Source: Streptomyces gardneri (GTDB lineage: Bacteria; Actinomycetota; Actinomycetes; Streptomycetales; Streptomycetaceae). Taken from it: 64,000 nt of DNA. The number at the start of each line of letters is the position of its first letter. Position 1 is the stretch's first letter. Below the pieces are notes generated by a model. It searched no databases and was not told the origin of the DNA. It saw only the letters and a program-made list of their open reading frames with translations. This document shows, piece by piece, positions 1 through 8,234 of the stretch. A program made the translations under genes and the position numbers. Where the stretch lies: contig NZ_BJMN01000031.1 in assembly GCF_006539185.1 (NCBI RefSeq), forward strand, positions 62,001-126,000. The letters are read 5' to 3'.

Positions 1-380
1 TCGGTGAGGGCCTCGACGTCCGCAAGGCCGGCCAGCAGGTCGAGTACACGCTCGCCCAGCTCGACGGCGGCCTGAAGGACGTCCCGGCCGAGCAGGCCGA
101 GACCATCGTGATCGCGTACGAGCCGGTGTGGGCCATCGGCACCGGCGAGGTCGCCACTCCCGAGGACGCGCAGGAGGTCTGCGGGGCGATCCGCGGCCGT
201 CTCGCGGAGCTGTACTCGCAGGAGCTGGCCGACAAGGTCCGCATCCAGTACGGCGGCTCGGTCAAGGCCGGCAACGTGGCCGCGATCATGGCGCAGCCGG
301 ATGTCGACGGCGCCCTGGTGGGCGGCGCGGCGCTGGACGCCGACGAGTTCGTCAAGATCGCACGCTTCCGCGACCAGTGA
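1..380 (+). CDS. tpiA: Triosephosphate isomerase, 3' part only
   Basis: This is the C-terminal 125 residues of triosephosphate isomerase, which interconverts dihydroxyacetone phosphate and glyceraldehyde 3-phosphate in glycolysis. The reading frame is already open at base 3, so the gene starts upstream of the window. The catalytic glutamate lies in AYEPVWAIGTG, where the IGTG part is the flexible lid (loop 6). The later QYGGSV and GGAALD stretches match the phosphate-binding loops. The secG gene follows 103 bp later, the usual Streptomyces order after the gap-pgk-tpi cluster. Identity is certain; only the start is missing. Confidence 0.98.
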   Translation, partial: GEGLDVRKAGQQVEYTLAQLDGGLKDVPAEQAETIVIAYEPVWAIGTGEVATPEDAQEVCGAIRGRLAELYSQELADKVRIQYGGSVKAGNVAAIMAQPDVDGALVGGAALDADEFVKIARFRDQ

Positions 381-483
381 CCTCACCGGTGAGTATGCGG
401 TAGCGGAGTTACGTCGTACCCTTGCGGGGGTCGGGCAGGCGCCCGGCCCCCGTCCGTATAAGTCCGAGGAAGTTGGTCCAGCC

Positions 484-720
484 GTGGTTATGGGGTTCTC
501 GATCGCCCTGATCGTCTTCAGCGCGCTGCTGATGCTGCTCGTGCTGATGCACAAGGGGAAGGGCGGCGGCCTCTCCGACATGTTCGGTGGCGGCATGCAG
601 TCGTCCGTCGGTGGCTCCTCGGTCGCCGAGCGCAACCTGGACCGGATCACGGTTGTGGTCGGTCTGCTCTGGTTCGCCTGCATTGTGGTACTTGGTCTGT
701 TGATGAAGTTGGACGGGTAA
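484..720 (+). CDS. secG: Preprotein translocase subunit SecG
   Basis: A 78-residue integral membrane subunit of the SecYEG protein export channel. It has the family layout: a first membrane helix (about residues 3-22), a cytoplasmic glycine-rich loop carrying KGKGGGLSDMFGGG, and a second helix (about 55-74). The start is taken at GTG 484, after a gaggaag ribosome site around 467-473; ATG 490 in the same frame would shorten it by two residues. The tpiA-secG pairing is conserved in actinobacteria. Confidence in the function is high. Confidence 0.95.
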   Translation: MVMGFSIALIVFSALLMLLVLMHKGKGGGLSDMFGGGMQSSVGGSSVAERNLDRITVVVGLLWFACIVVLGLLMKLDG

Positions 721-797
721 CTCCGAACACTGGACGCGCGTTGGGCCTTACGTAGACTGGGGCATCTTCGAGCACCATCACGCAGGGAGTTACGACC

Positions 798-1133
798 GTG
801 GCAAGTGGCAACGCGATCCGGGGAAGCCGGGTCGGAGCGGGGCCGATGGGCGAGGCCGAGCGGGGCGAATCGGCGCCGCGCGCCCGCATCTCCTTCTGGT
901 GCTCGAACGGGCACGAGACGCAGCCGAGCTTCGCCAGCGACGCGGCGATCCCGGAGACCTGGGACTGCCCACGGTGCGGCTTCCCGGCAGGTCAGGACCG
1001 GGACAACCCGCCGGACCCGCCGCGCACGGAGCCGTACAAGACCCACCTCGCCTATGTGCGGGAGCGGCGCAGCGACGCGGACGGCGAGGCGATTCTCGCC
1101 GAGGCGCTCGCCAAACTGCGCGGCGAGATCTGA
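798..1133 (+). CDS. RbpA-like RNA polymerase-binding protein
   Basis: A 111-residue protein of the RbpA family, actinobacterial proteins that bind RNA polymerase and the primary sigma factor and stimulate open-complex formation. Visible family features are a central zinc-ribbon-like core with Cys in WCSNGH and the pair in CPRCG, followed by a basic THLAYVRERRSDADGEAIL stretch that resembles the sigma-interacting helix (THWDMLMERR in the main RbpA). The N-terminal tail and the C-terminus differ from the principal Streptomyces RbpA, and this copy is shorter. I therefore read it as a paralogue, not the main gene. GTG start at 798 after a ggga ribosome site. A strong hairpin terminator follows. 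Confidence 0.8.
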   Translation: MASGNAIRGSRVGAGPMGEAERGESAPRARISFWCSNGHETQPSFASDAAIPETWDCPRCGFPAGQDRDNPPDPPRTEPYKTHLAYVRERRSDADGEAILAEALAKLRGEI

Positions 1134-1152
1134 GCGTGGTGTGACGATGTGA

Positions 1153-1199
1153 CGAACGGGCCTTGCCTGCGAACTCTGTTCGCGGACAAGGCCCGTTCG
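1153..1199 (+). terminator. Hairpin terminator after the RbpA-like gene
   Basis: A 13-bp perfect stem (1153-1165 with 1187-1199) continues into a second stem (1169-1174 with 1178-1183) closed by a three-base loop, with one internal mismatch between them. There is no clear U-tract, as is common in Streptomyces. Confidence 0.85.
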
Positions 1200-1294
1200 C
1201 CGTCTCCCCACCGGCGATCCCCCGTCGGACCGGCGCTGTCAGTGGTGCCTTCTACAGTCGGTCGGGCAGAAGATCACCGACGCGGGGGGACGGC

Positions 1295-2521
1295 ATGACG
1301 GCGACGACGGACGCGGTGGCCGCCAAGGCCGTACCCGACTGGAGGGGCGGCTTCGGACGCCTGTGGACGGCCGCGGTGGTGTCCCGGTTCGGCGACTCGC
1401 TGCGCACCGCCGCCCTGCCCCTGCTCGCCGCCTCCCTCACCGACGACCCCCTCCTCATCGCCTCCGTCACCGCCTGCGGCTTCCTGCCCTGGCTGCTCTT
1501 CGGACTCCTCGGCGGAGCCGTCGCCGACCGGGTCGACCAGCGGCGGGCCATGTGGGCCGTCGACCTCGTCCGCGGCGCACTCATGGCTGCGTTCGCCGTG
1601 GCCGTCGCGTTCGGACACGCGACGATCGCCCTGCTGCTCGTCCTCGCCTTCGCCCTCACCACCCTGCAGACCCTCTTCGACAACGCCGCCACGGCGCTCC
1701 TCCCCGCCCTCGTCCCCACCGAGGCCCTGGCCGCGGCCAACGCCCGCCTGATGACCGGTCAGCAGTTCGCCGGCGGACTCCTCGCCGCGCCCCTGGTGCC
1801 CGCCCTGCTCCTCGCCGGGGACGCCGTGCCGTACGTGGCCGACGCCGCCACCTACACCCTCGCCGCGCTCCTCATCGCCTCCCTGCGCACCGGAGCGGCC
1901 GACCGGCCGCCCCGCCCGGCCGGGTCCACCCTCCGCAAGGAGATGGCCGAAGGGATCGCCGCCCTCCGCCGGGACCGGCCCCTGAAGTGGCTCTGTGCGG
2001 CGACCACCCTCTGCAACATCGGCATGGGCGCCCTCATCGCCACCCTCGTCGTCCACGTGACGGACGGGCGGCAGGCCGGAACCGCCGGAAACGCCGCATA
2101 CGCGGCCACCATCACCGCCTACGCGGTGGGCGGCGTCGCCGGCGGCTTCCTCGCCCGCCGCGTCGCCGAGCGGACCGGACGGATACGCGCCGTGGCCCTC
2201 GCCGGGACGGCGCAGACGGTCTGCCTCGTCCTGATGGGAACCGTCCCCGTCCTCGGGGCATCGATCGCGGCCATGGCGGTGTTCGGCTTCATGGGGACGG
2301 TGTGGAACGTCAACCAGACGACCCTCATGCAGGAGCGCGCCCCCGAGGGGATGCTCGGCCGCATCGCCGCGGCCTTCCGCACCCTCGCCGTCGCGGGCGC
2401 TCCGCTGGGGGCCCTCCTCGGCGGCGCCGCGGCCGCCGGCTGGGGACCGCACACACCCGCCCTCGTCGCGGCGGCACTGTTCGCGCTCGCCGTAGCGTCG
2501 TTGGCCCCCCTGATCAATTAG
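1295..2521 (+). CDS. MFS exporter (EntS/MFS_3-like)
   Basis: A 408-residue major facilitator superfamily transporter with about 12 hydrophobic segments. The sequence GGAVADRVDQRRAMWAVDLVRG after the second or third helix is the loop 2-3 motif (G-x3-D-R-x-x-R-R) typical of MFS drug and siderophore exporters. The start at ATG 1295 follows a ggggga ribosome site; the frame is open further upstream but runs through the terminator at 1153-1199. The pgi gene starts 42 bp later. The substrate cannot be read from sequence. A second, similar exporter lies at 55824-57056. Confidence 0.85.
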   Translation: MTATTDAVAAKAVPDWRGGFGRLWTAAVVSRFGDSLRTAALPLLAASLTDDPLLIASVTACGFLPWLLFGLLGGAVADRVDQRRAMWAVDLVRGALMAAFAVAVAFGHATIALLLVLAFALTTLQTLFDNAATALLPALVPTEALAAANARLMTGQQFAGGLLAAPLVPALLLAGDAVPYVADAATYTLAALLIASLRTGAADRPPRPAGSTLRKEMAEGIAALRRDRPLKWLCAATTLCNIGMGALIATLVVHVTDGRQAGTAGNAAYAATITAYAVGGVAGGFLARRVAERTGRIRAVALAGTAQTVCLVLMGTVPVLGASIAAMAVFGFMGTVWNVNQTTLMQERAPEGMLGRIAAAFRTLAVAGAPLGALLGGAAAAGWGPHTPALVAAALFALAVASLAPLIN

Positions 2522-2563
2522 GTTGGAGGGGCAGCGGGGCAGACATACGAGAAGAAGTGGGCG

Positions 2564-4237
2564 ATGTCCGAGATGAACAACGAAGGCCGCACCAGGCTGA
2601 ACCGGCTGCCCGAGTGGGCTGCCCTCGGCAAGCACCGTGAGCAGCTGGGCGAGACCCACCTGCGCGAGCTGTTCGCCGCGGACCCGGCCCGCGGCACCGA
2701 CCACACCCTGCGGGTCGGCGACCTCCACCTGGACTACTCCAAGCACCTCGTCACCGACGAGACGCTGACCCTGCTGCGCGAACTCGCCGCCGCCACCGGC
2801 GTGGCCGAGCTGCGCGACGCCATGTTCCGCGGCGAGAAGATCAACACCACCGAGGACCGCGCGGTCCTCCACACCGCGCTGCGCGCCCCGCGCGAGGCCG
2901 TGATCGAGGTCGACGGGGAGAACGTCGTCCCCGGTGTCCACGCCGTCCTCGACAAGATGGCCGCCTTCTCCGACAAGGTCCGGGCGGGCGAGTGGACCGG
3001 CCACACCGGCAAGCCCGTCAAGAACATCGTGAACATCGGCATCGGCGGCTCCGACCTCGGCCCCGCCATGGCCTACGAGGTCCTGCGCTCCTTCACCCAG
3101 CGGGACCTGACGCTCCGTTTCGTCTCCAACGTGGACGGCGCCGACCTCCACGAGGCCGTCCGCGACCTCGACCCGGCCGAGACCCTCTTCATCGTCGCCT
3201 CGAAGACCTTCACCACCATCGAGACGATCACCAACGCCACCTCCGCCCGCGACTGGCTCCTCACCGGCCTGGGCGCCGGCCAGGAGGCCGTCGCCAAGCA
3301 CTTCGTGGCCCTCTCGACCAACGCCGAGAAGGTCGAGGAGTTCGGCATCGACACCACGAACATGTTCGAGTTCTGGGACTGGGTCGGCGGCCGCTACTCC
3401 TACGACTCCGCCATCGGCCTCTCCCTGATGATCGCCATCGGCCCGGAGCGCTTCCGCGAGATGCTCGACGGCTTCCACCTCGTCGACGAGCACTTCCGCA
3501 CCGCCCCGCCCGAGGAGAACGCACCGCTGCTCCTCGGCCTCCTCGGCGTCTGGTACGGCGCGTTCTTCGACGCCCAGTCGCACGCCGTCCTGCCGTACTC
3601 CCACTACCTGTCCAAGTTCACCGCCTACCTCCAGCAGCTCGACATGGAGTCCAACGGCAAGTCGGTGGACCGCCAGGGCAACCCGGTCGACTGGCAGACC
3701 GGCCCCGTCGTCTGGGGCACCCCCGGCACCAACGGGCAGCACGCCTACTACCAGTTGATCCACCAGGGCACCAAGGTCATCCCGGCCGACTTCATCGGCT
3801 TCGCCCGGCCCGTCGCCGACCTGCTCCCCGGCCTCGTCGCCCAGCACGACCTGCTGATGGCCAACTTCTTCGCCCAGACCCAGGCACTCGCCTTCGGCAA
3901 GACGCCCGAGGAGGTACGGGCCGAGGGCGTCCCCGAGGAGCTCGTCCCGCACAAGACCTTCCAGGGCAACCACCCGACCACCACGATCCTGGCCGACGCG
4001 CTCACCCCGTCCGTCCTCGGCCAGCTGATCGCGCTCTACGAGCACAAGGTCTTCGTCCAGGGCGCGATCTGGAACATCGACTCCTTCGACCAGTGGGGCG
4101 TCGAGCTCGGCAAGGTCCTCGCCAAGAAGATCGAGCCGGTCCTGACGGGTGCCGCCGGGGCCCAGGGCGGCGAGCAGCTCGACAGCTCGACCGCCGGGCT
4201 CGTCTCCGCCTACCGCGCGCTGCGCGACCGGGGCTGA
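2564..4237 (+). CDS. pgi: Glucose-6-phosphate isomerase
   Basis: Phosphoglucose isomerase, 557 residues, converts glucose 6-phosphate to fructose 6-phosphate. Both family signatures are present: QLDMESNGKSV with the catalytic Glu region, and GTNGQHAYYQLIHQGTK with the ring-opening His. The C-terminal DQWGVELGK carries the catalytic Lys. The SIS sugar-binding region includes the NIGIGGSDLGP segment. ATG 2564 has a purine-rich agaag site; ATG 2573 is a possible alternative. It lies opposite the zwf-opcA-pgl operon, so glucose 6-phosphate branch-point enzymes of both routes sit side by side. The next gene begins four bases after the stop. Confidence 0.97.
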   Translation: MSEMNNEGRTRLNRLPEWAALGKHREQLGETHLRELFAADPARGTDHTLRVGDLHLDYSKHLVTDETLTLLRELAAATGVAELRDAMFRGEKINTTEDRAVLHTALRAPREAVIEVDGENVVPGVHAVLDKMAAFSDKVRAGEWTGHTGKPVKNIVNIGIGGSDLGPAMAYEVLRSFTQRDLTLRFVSNVDGADLHEAVRDLDPAETLFIVASKTFTTIETITNATSARDWLLTGLGAGQEAVAKHFVALSTNAEKVEEFGIDTTNMFEFWDWVGGRYSYDSAIGLSLMIAIGPERFREMLDGFHLVDEHFRTAPPEENAPLLLGLLGVWYGAFFDAQSHAVLPYSHYLSKFTAYLQQLDMESNGKSVDRQGNPVDWQTGPVVWGTPGTNGQHAYYQLIHQGTKVIPADFIGFARPVADLLPGLVAQHDLLMANFFAQTQALAFGKTPEEVRAEGVPEELVPHKTFQGNHPTTTILADALTPSVLGQLIALYEHKVFVQGAIWNIDSFDQWGVELGKVLAKKIEPVLTGAAGAQGGEQLDSSTAGLVSAYRALRDRG

Positions 4238-4241
4238 TCGC

Positions 4242-4742
4242 ATGAGGGGGGAGAACGCGGTGCGGCTGCGACCGCCCAGGAACGCCGTGGACGAGCGGGC
4301 CGTCGCCTGGTGGCGGAGCCAACTCCTGGTGACCACCGCCGTGCCGGTGGTCGTCCTCGCCGTCCTCGGCGCGCTCATCGGGCCCGCCCGGTTCTGGCTG
4401 CTGCTCGCGGCCGGGGCCATCGCGGCCCTGGGCCTCGGCTGCGCCGCGTTCTTCCCCGCATGGTGGTTCCGGGTCCACCGCTGGGAGGTCACCGACGAGG
4501 CCGTCTACGTCCGCACAGGGGCCCTCTGGCAGGAGTGGCGGATCGCCCCGATGTCCCGGATCCAGACGGTCGACACCGTACGCGGCCCGTTGGAGCAGCT
4601 CTTCCGGCTCGGCACGGTCACGGTGACCACCGCCTCCTCGAAGGGCGCCCTCCGGATCGCGGGACTCGACCACGAGCTCGCCGCCGAACTCGGCGAACGG
4701 CTCACGGCCCTCACCCAGGCCACCCCCGGGGACGCCACATGA
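4242..4742 (+). CDS. PH-domain (YdbS-like) membrane protein
   Basis: A 166-residue protein with two membrane helices near the N-terminus (roughly residues 28-48 and 50-70), followed by a bacterial PH domain (about 85-150). It is recognised by RVHRWEVTDEAVYVRTGALWQEWRIAPMSRIQTVD, which resembles Bacillus YdbS. GTG 4260, preceded by a perfect aggggggaga site, may be the true start and would give 160 residues. It overlaps the next gene by four bases (ATGA), so the two are translationally coupled and probably form a YdbS-YdbT-like pair. In Bacillus, YdbS/YdbT-type proteins are linked to resistance to antimicrobial compounds; the role here is unknown. Confidence 0.8.
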   Translation: MRGENAVRLRPPRNAVDERAVAWWRSQLLVTTAVPVVVLAVLGALIGPARFWLLLAAGAIAALGLGCAAFFPAWWFRVHRWEVTDEAVYVRTGALWQEWRIAPMSRIQTVDTVRGPLEQLFRLGTVTVTTASSKGALRIAGLDHELAAELGERLTALTQATPGDAT

Positions 4743-6355
4743 GCGAGGCCGCACCCGGCGAGGACCGGTACGTCGGCGACGGAGACATCGGCGACGGAGA
4801 CATAGGCGGCGCCGGCCGGCCGAGTGTGGCGGTCCCCGGCGAGGAGTGGCGGCGCCTGGACCGGCGCATGCTCCTGGCCACCGCCGCCGTCCTGTGCGGC
4901 GTGGCAGGCGGCGCCGGACTCCCCGCGACGGTCGGCCTCGCCGGATCCAGGCCGCTGTGGCAGGTCCTCTCCTGGGTCCTCGCCGGAGCGCTCCTCCTCG
5001 TCCTCGGCGGCACCGCCGCCGACTACGTCCGCTGGCGTCGCACCCGCTACCGGATCGGCCCCGAGCGGGTCGAACTCCACACCGGGCTCCTGCTGGTCAA
5101 GCGCCGCTCCTTGGCCCGTGAGCGCATCCGCAGCGTCGACCTCACCGCCAACCCCCTCCAGCGCCTCCTCGGCCTCGTGAAGGTCCGCATCGGCACCGGC
5201 GAGAGCACCGGCGGCAGCGAGTCCACGCTCGAACTCGACCTGGTCACCCGCGCCGAGGGCGAGCTCCTCCGCCACGACCTCCTCGCCCGCGCCGCCACCG
5301 ACGCCGGCGTTCCCGACGAGGGCGCCCTCGCCACCGTCGACCCGCGCTGGATCCGCTACGCCCCGGTCTCCTTCGTCGCCCCGGCCCTCGGCGGCGCGGC
5401 GGCCGGAGCCGTCATGCAGGTCAGCGAATGGTTCGGCGCCCAGGCCGAGGTCATCGACTGGATAGGGGAGCGCTTCCGGGACGTCTCCCTCGTCTGGATG
5501 CTCGTCGACCTGGCCCTCATCGCCACCGTCGTGGGAGCCGTCGGAGCCCTCGGGCTCTGGGTCGAGATGTGGTGGAACTACCGCCTGGAGCGCGAGCCCG
5601 GCGGCACCCTGCGCGTCCGCCGCGGCCTCCTCACGGCGCGCTCGGTCTCCATCGAGGAGCGTCGGCTGCGCGGGATCGAGGTCGTCGAGCCGCTCGGGGT
5701 GCGCCTGGCCGGGGCCGCCCGCGTCGACGCCGTCGCCACCGGCCTCGCGAAGGACGACGGCGACAAGCACGCCGACCTCAAGACCCTGCTGCCGGCCGTG
5801 CCCCGGGAGCTCGCCGACCGCGTCGCCGCCCAGGTCCTCGGCGAGCCGGAGCCGCCCACCGGTGCGCCGCTCGCCGCCCACCCCCGCGCCGCCCGCACCC
5901 GCCGGCTGCGGTGGGCCCTGTGGTCCGTGGCCGCCCCGGTCGCCCTCCTCGCCGGCCTCGGACTCCTCCTCACCCCGGTCCTGCTGTACGTCGCGGCGGG
6001 CTGCGCCGTCGTCCTCACCCCGCTCGCCGTGCTCCTCGCCCTCGACGCGTACCGCAGTCTCGGACACGGCGTCAGCGGCGCCTATCTGGTGACCCGTTCG
6101 GGCACGGTCCGACGCACCACGGTCGCCCTCCAGCGCTCCGGCGTCATCGGCTGGACCGTCAAGCAGTCGTACTTCCAGCGCCGCGCGGGCGTCCTCACCC
6201 TGACCGCCACGACGGCAGCCGGGGACGGCGCCTACGACATCCTCGACGCGGGCGAGAGCCAGGGCCTGACCTTCGCCGCCGAGGCCGTACCCGACCTCCT
6301 CGCGCCCTTCGTCGAGCCCGTACGAACGCCGGAGGCCCGGTCCACCGAGGGGTGA
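4739..6355 (+). CDS. PH-domain (YdbT-like) membrane protein
   Basis: A 538-residue membrane protein with repeated bacterial PH domains alternating with helix pairs. The first PH unit is around residues 95-180 (RRTRYRIGPERVELHTGLLLVKRRSLARERIRSVD), the second around 280-365 (RVRRGLLTARSVSIEERRLRGIEVVEPLG), the third near the C-terminus (about 440-525). The N-terminal tail holds a small duplication (DGDIGDGDIGG) from a 12-bp tandem repeat near 4777-4803. The start codon is inside the stop of the upstream YdbS-like gene (ATGA). The gene ends in a bidirectional hairpin shared with pgl on the other strand. The family is clear, the biological job is not. Confidence 0.8.
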   Translation: MSEAAPGEDRYVGDGDIGDGDIGGAGRPSVAVPGEEWRRLDRRMLLATAAVLCGVAGGAGLPATVGLAGSRPLWQVLSWVLAGALLLVLGGTAADYVRWRRTRYRIGPERVELHTGLLLVKRRSLARERIRSVDLTANPLQRLLGLVKVRIGTGESTGGSESTLELDLVTRAEGELLRHDLLARAATDAGVPDEGALATVDPRWIRYAPVSFVAPALGGAAAGAVMQVSEWFGAQAEVIDWIGERFRDVSLVWMLVDLALIATVVGAVGALGLWVEMWWNYRLEREPGGTLRVRRGLLTARSVSIEERRLRGIEVVEPLGVRLAGAARVDAVATGLAKDDGDKHADLKTLLPAVPRELADRVAAQVLGEPEPPTGAPLAAHPRAARTRRLRWALWSVAAPVALLAGLGLLLTPVLLYVAAGCAVVLTPLAVLLALDAYRSLGHGVSGAYLVTRSGTVRRTTVALQRSGVIGWTVKQSYFQRRAGVLTLTATTAAGDGAYDILDAGESQGLTFAAEAVPDLLAPFVEPVRTPEARSTEG

Positions 6356-6366
6356 ACCGGGCCTCC
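6331..6366. terminator. Bidirectional hairpin between convergent genes
   Basis: An 11-bp perfect stem (6331-6341 with 6356-6366) starts within the last codons of the PH-domain gene and lies 28 bp beyond the pgl stop on the other strand. It can end transcription of both operons. Confidence 0.75.
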
Positions 6367-6393
6367 GGGCGTGCGGTCGAAAAGCAGGCGGTA

Positions 6394-7176
6394 TCAGGCG
6401 GAAGCCGGCGGATACAGGTTCCGCGGCAGCTCCGAGGCGGCCGCCGCGTCGAGCAGCCACAGGGTGCGCGAGCGCCCGTAGGCGCCCGCCGCGGGGGCCT
6501 GCACCTCGCCCGCGCCCGACAGAGCGATGGCCGCGGCCTTCGCCTTGTCCTCGCCGGCCGCGAGCAGCCAGACCTCCTTGGCCGCCCTGATCGCCGGAAG
6601 CGTCAGGGAGACCCGGAGCGGCGGCGGCTTGGGAGCGCCGTGCACCCCGACCACCGTCCGCTCGGTCTCGCGGACCGCAGGCAGCTCGGGGAAGAGCGAG
6701 GCCACGTGCGTGTCCGGGCCGACGCCCAGCATCAGCACGTCGAAGGTCGGCACCCCGCCGTGGTCGCCAGGACCCGCGGCGGCGGCCAGCTCCTCCGCGT
6801 ACGCGGCGGCGGCGGCGTCGACGTCGGAGCCGTACGGACCGTCCGAGGCCGGCATGGCGTGCACCCGCGCCGGGTCGAGAGGCACCCGGTCGAGCAGCGC
6901 CTCACGGGCCTGGGTGACGTTCCGCTCGGGGTCTCCTGAAGGCAGGAAGCGCTCGTCGCCCCACCACAGGTCGAGCCGCGACCAGTCGATCGCGTCCCGC
7001 GCGGGAGCCGTGCCGAGCGCCGCAAGCAGGCCGTTGCCGTTGCGTCCGCCGGTCAGCACCACCGAGGCGGAGCCGCGGGCGGACTGGGCGTCGACGATCT
7101 TCGTGATCAGCCGGGCCGCGGCGGCCTGCGCCATCAGCTCCTTGTCACGGTGGACGACCAGCTGAGGGGTGCTCAC
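6394..7176 (-). CDS. pgl: 6-phosphogluconolactonase
   Basis: A 260-residue lactonase hydrolysing 6-phosphogluconolactone, the second oxidative pentose phosphate step. Family motifs are present: WWGDERFLPSGDPERNV (the DERxV region) and LGVGPDTHVASLFP (usually GMGPDGHTASLFP). The frame is open further upstream, but the start is set at GTG 7176, which overlaps the opcA stop as GTGA and gives the expected length. It is the last gene of the tkt-tal-zwf-opcA-pgl operon. Confidence 0.95.
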   Translation of the reverse strand: MSTPQLVVHRDKELMAQAAAARLITKIVDAQSARGSASVVLTGGRNGNGLLAALGTAPARDAIDWSRLDLWWGDERFLPSGDPERNVTQAREALLDRVPLDPARVHAMPASDGPYGSDVDAAAAAYAEELAAAAGPGDHGGVPTFDVLMLGVGPDTHVASLFPELPAVRETERTVVGVHGAPKPPPLRVSLTLPAIRAAKEVWLLAAGEDKAKAAAIALSGAGEVQAPAAGAYGRSRTLWLLDAAAASELPRNLYPPASA

Positions 7177-8234
7177 TTGGCCGCCGCCTTCTTGGCCGGG
7201 GCCTTCTTCGCGCTCTTGGCCGGGCCCGGCGCAGGCGCCGACTCCACGACCGCGACCGTCTCGGCGGCGGGCTCGGGAGCGACGGGCTCGGGAGCGATGG
7301 TCGCCGCCTCCTCGTCGAGCCGTTCGAGACCGAACTTGAGCGCCGTCGCGTAGGTGTCGTCCGGGTCGAGCCGGCGCAGCTCCTCCGCGATCAGCTCGGC
7401 CGTCTCGCGGCGCTTGAGCGCCACGCCACGGTCCGGCTGTCCCTGGATGGAGAGCGTCGCGAGCGAGCCGTCCGGCCGGTCCAGCACGATCGGCCCGGAG
7501 CTGGTCTCCATCCGTACGGAGGTGAGACCGGGCCCCGTCGACTTCGAGCGCCGCACCGGCACCTTCAGCCGCTCGGCCAGCCACATCGCGAGCAGCTCGA
7601 CGCTCGGGTTGAACTCCTCGCCCTCGACCTCGGCCGAGGTGACCTCGCACACGACCTGGTCGAGCGCGGCGGCCAGCATCGAGCGCCACGGGGTGATCCG
7701 GGTCCACGAGAGGTCCGTGTCGCCCGGGGTGTACGTCTCCGCCCGCGCCGTCAGCTCCTGGATGGGCTGCTCGGCGGCGTACGTGTCGGTCACCCGGCGC
7801 TGGGCGAGCGCGCCCAGCGGGTCGTTCGCCGGGTCGGTCGGCGCGTTCACCGGCCACCAGACGACGACGGGCGCGTCCGGGAGGAGCAGCGGAAGCACCA
7901 CCGACTGGGCGTGGTCGACGACCTCGCCGTACAGCCGGAGGACAACCGTTTCGCCGGTGCTGGCGTCGGCGCCGAGGCGGACCTCGGCGTCGAGCCGCGC
8001 CTGGGCGCGGTCCCGCGGGGAGCGCGAGACCCGCTTGATGACGACGAGCGTCCGCGAGGGGTGCTCGCGGGACGCGTCGTTGGCCGCCTTCAGGGCGTCG
8101 TAGGCGTTCTCCTCGTCGGTGACGATGACGAGGGTGAGCACCATGCCGACGGCCGGCGTGCCGATCGCCCGCCGCCCGAGCACCAGCGCCTTGTTGATCT
8201 TGGAGGACGTGGTGTCCGTCAGGTCGGTCTTCAT
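7173..8234 (-). CDS. opcA: Glucose-6-phosphate dehydrogenase assembly protein OpcA
   Basis: A 353-residue OpcA protein, needed in actinobacteria and cyanobacteria for assembly and redox-dependent activity of glucose-6-phosphate dehydrogenase. The body (MKTDLTDTTSSKINKALV onward, VVVWWPVNAPTDPANDPLG, PWRSMLAAALDQ) is typical. After about residue 310 there is a low-complexity tail of Pro/Glu/Ala ending in a Lys/Ala-rich segment. ATG 8234 overlaps the zwf stop by four bases, and its own stop overlaps the pgl start, so zwf, opcA and pgl are translationally coupled. Confidence 0.95.
   Translation of the reverse strand: MKTDLTDTTSSKINKALVLGRRAIGTPAVGMVLTLVIVTDEENAYDALKAANDASREHPSRTLVVIKRVSRSPRDRAQARLDAEVRLGADASTGETVVLRLYGEVVDHAQSVVLPLLLPDAPVVVWWPVNAPTDPANDPLGALAQRRVTDTYAAEQPIQELTARAETYTPGDTDLSWTRITPWRSMLAAALDQVVCEVTSAEVEGEEFNPSVELLAMWLAERLKVPVRRSKSTGPGLTSVRMETSSGPIVLDRPDGSLATLSIQGQPDRGVALKRRETAELIAEELRRLDPDDTYATALKFGLERLDEEAATIAPEPVAPEPAAETVAVVESAPAPGPAKSAKKAPAKKAAAK

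Noticed and set aside
1274..4492. Very long open frame on the minus strand across the MFS exporter and pgi
   Set aside because: It mirrors the codons of the two plus-strand genes, has repetitive Gly/Arg/Asp composition, and matches no family. Such frames arise by chance in GC-rich DNA.
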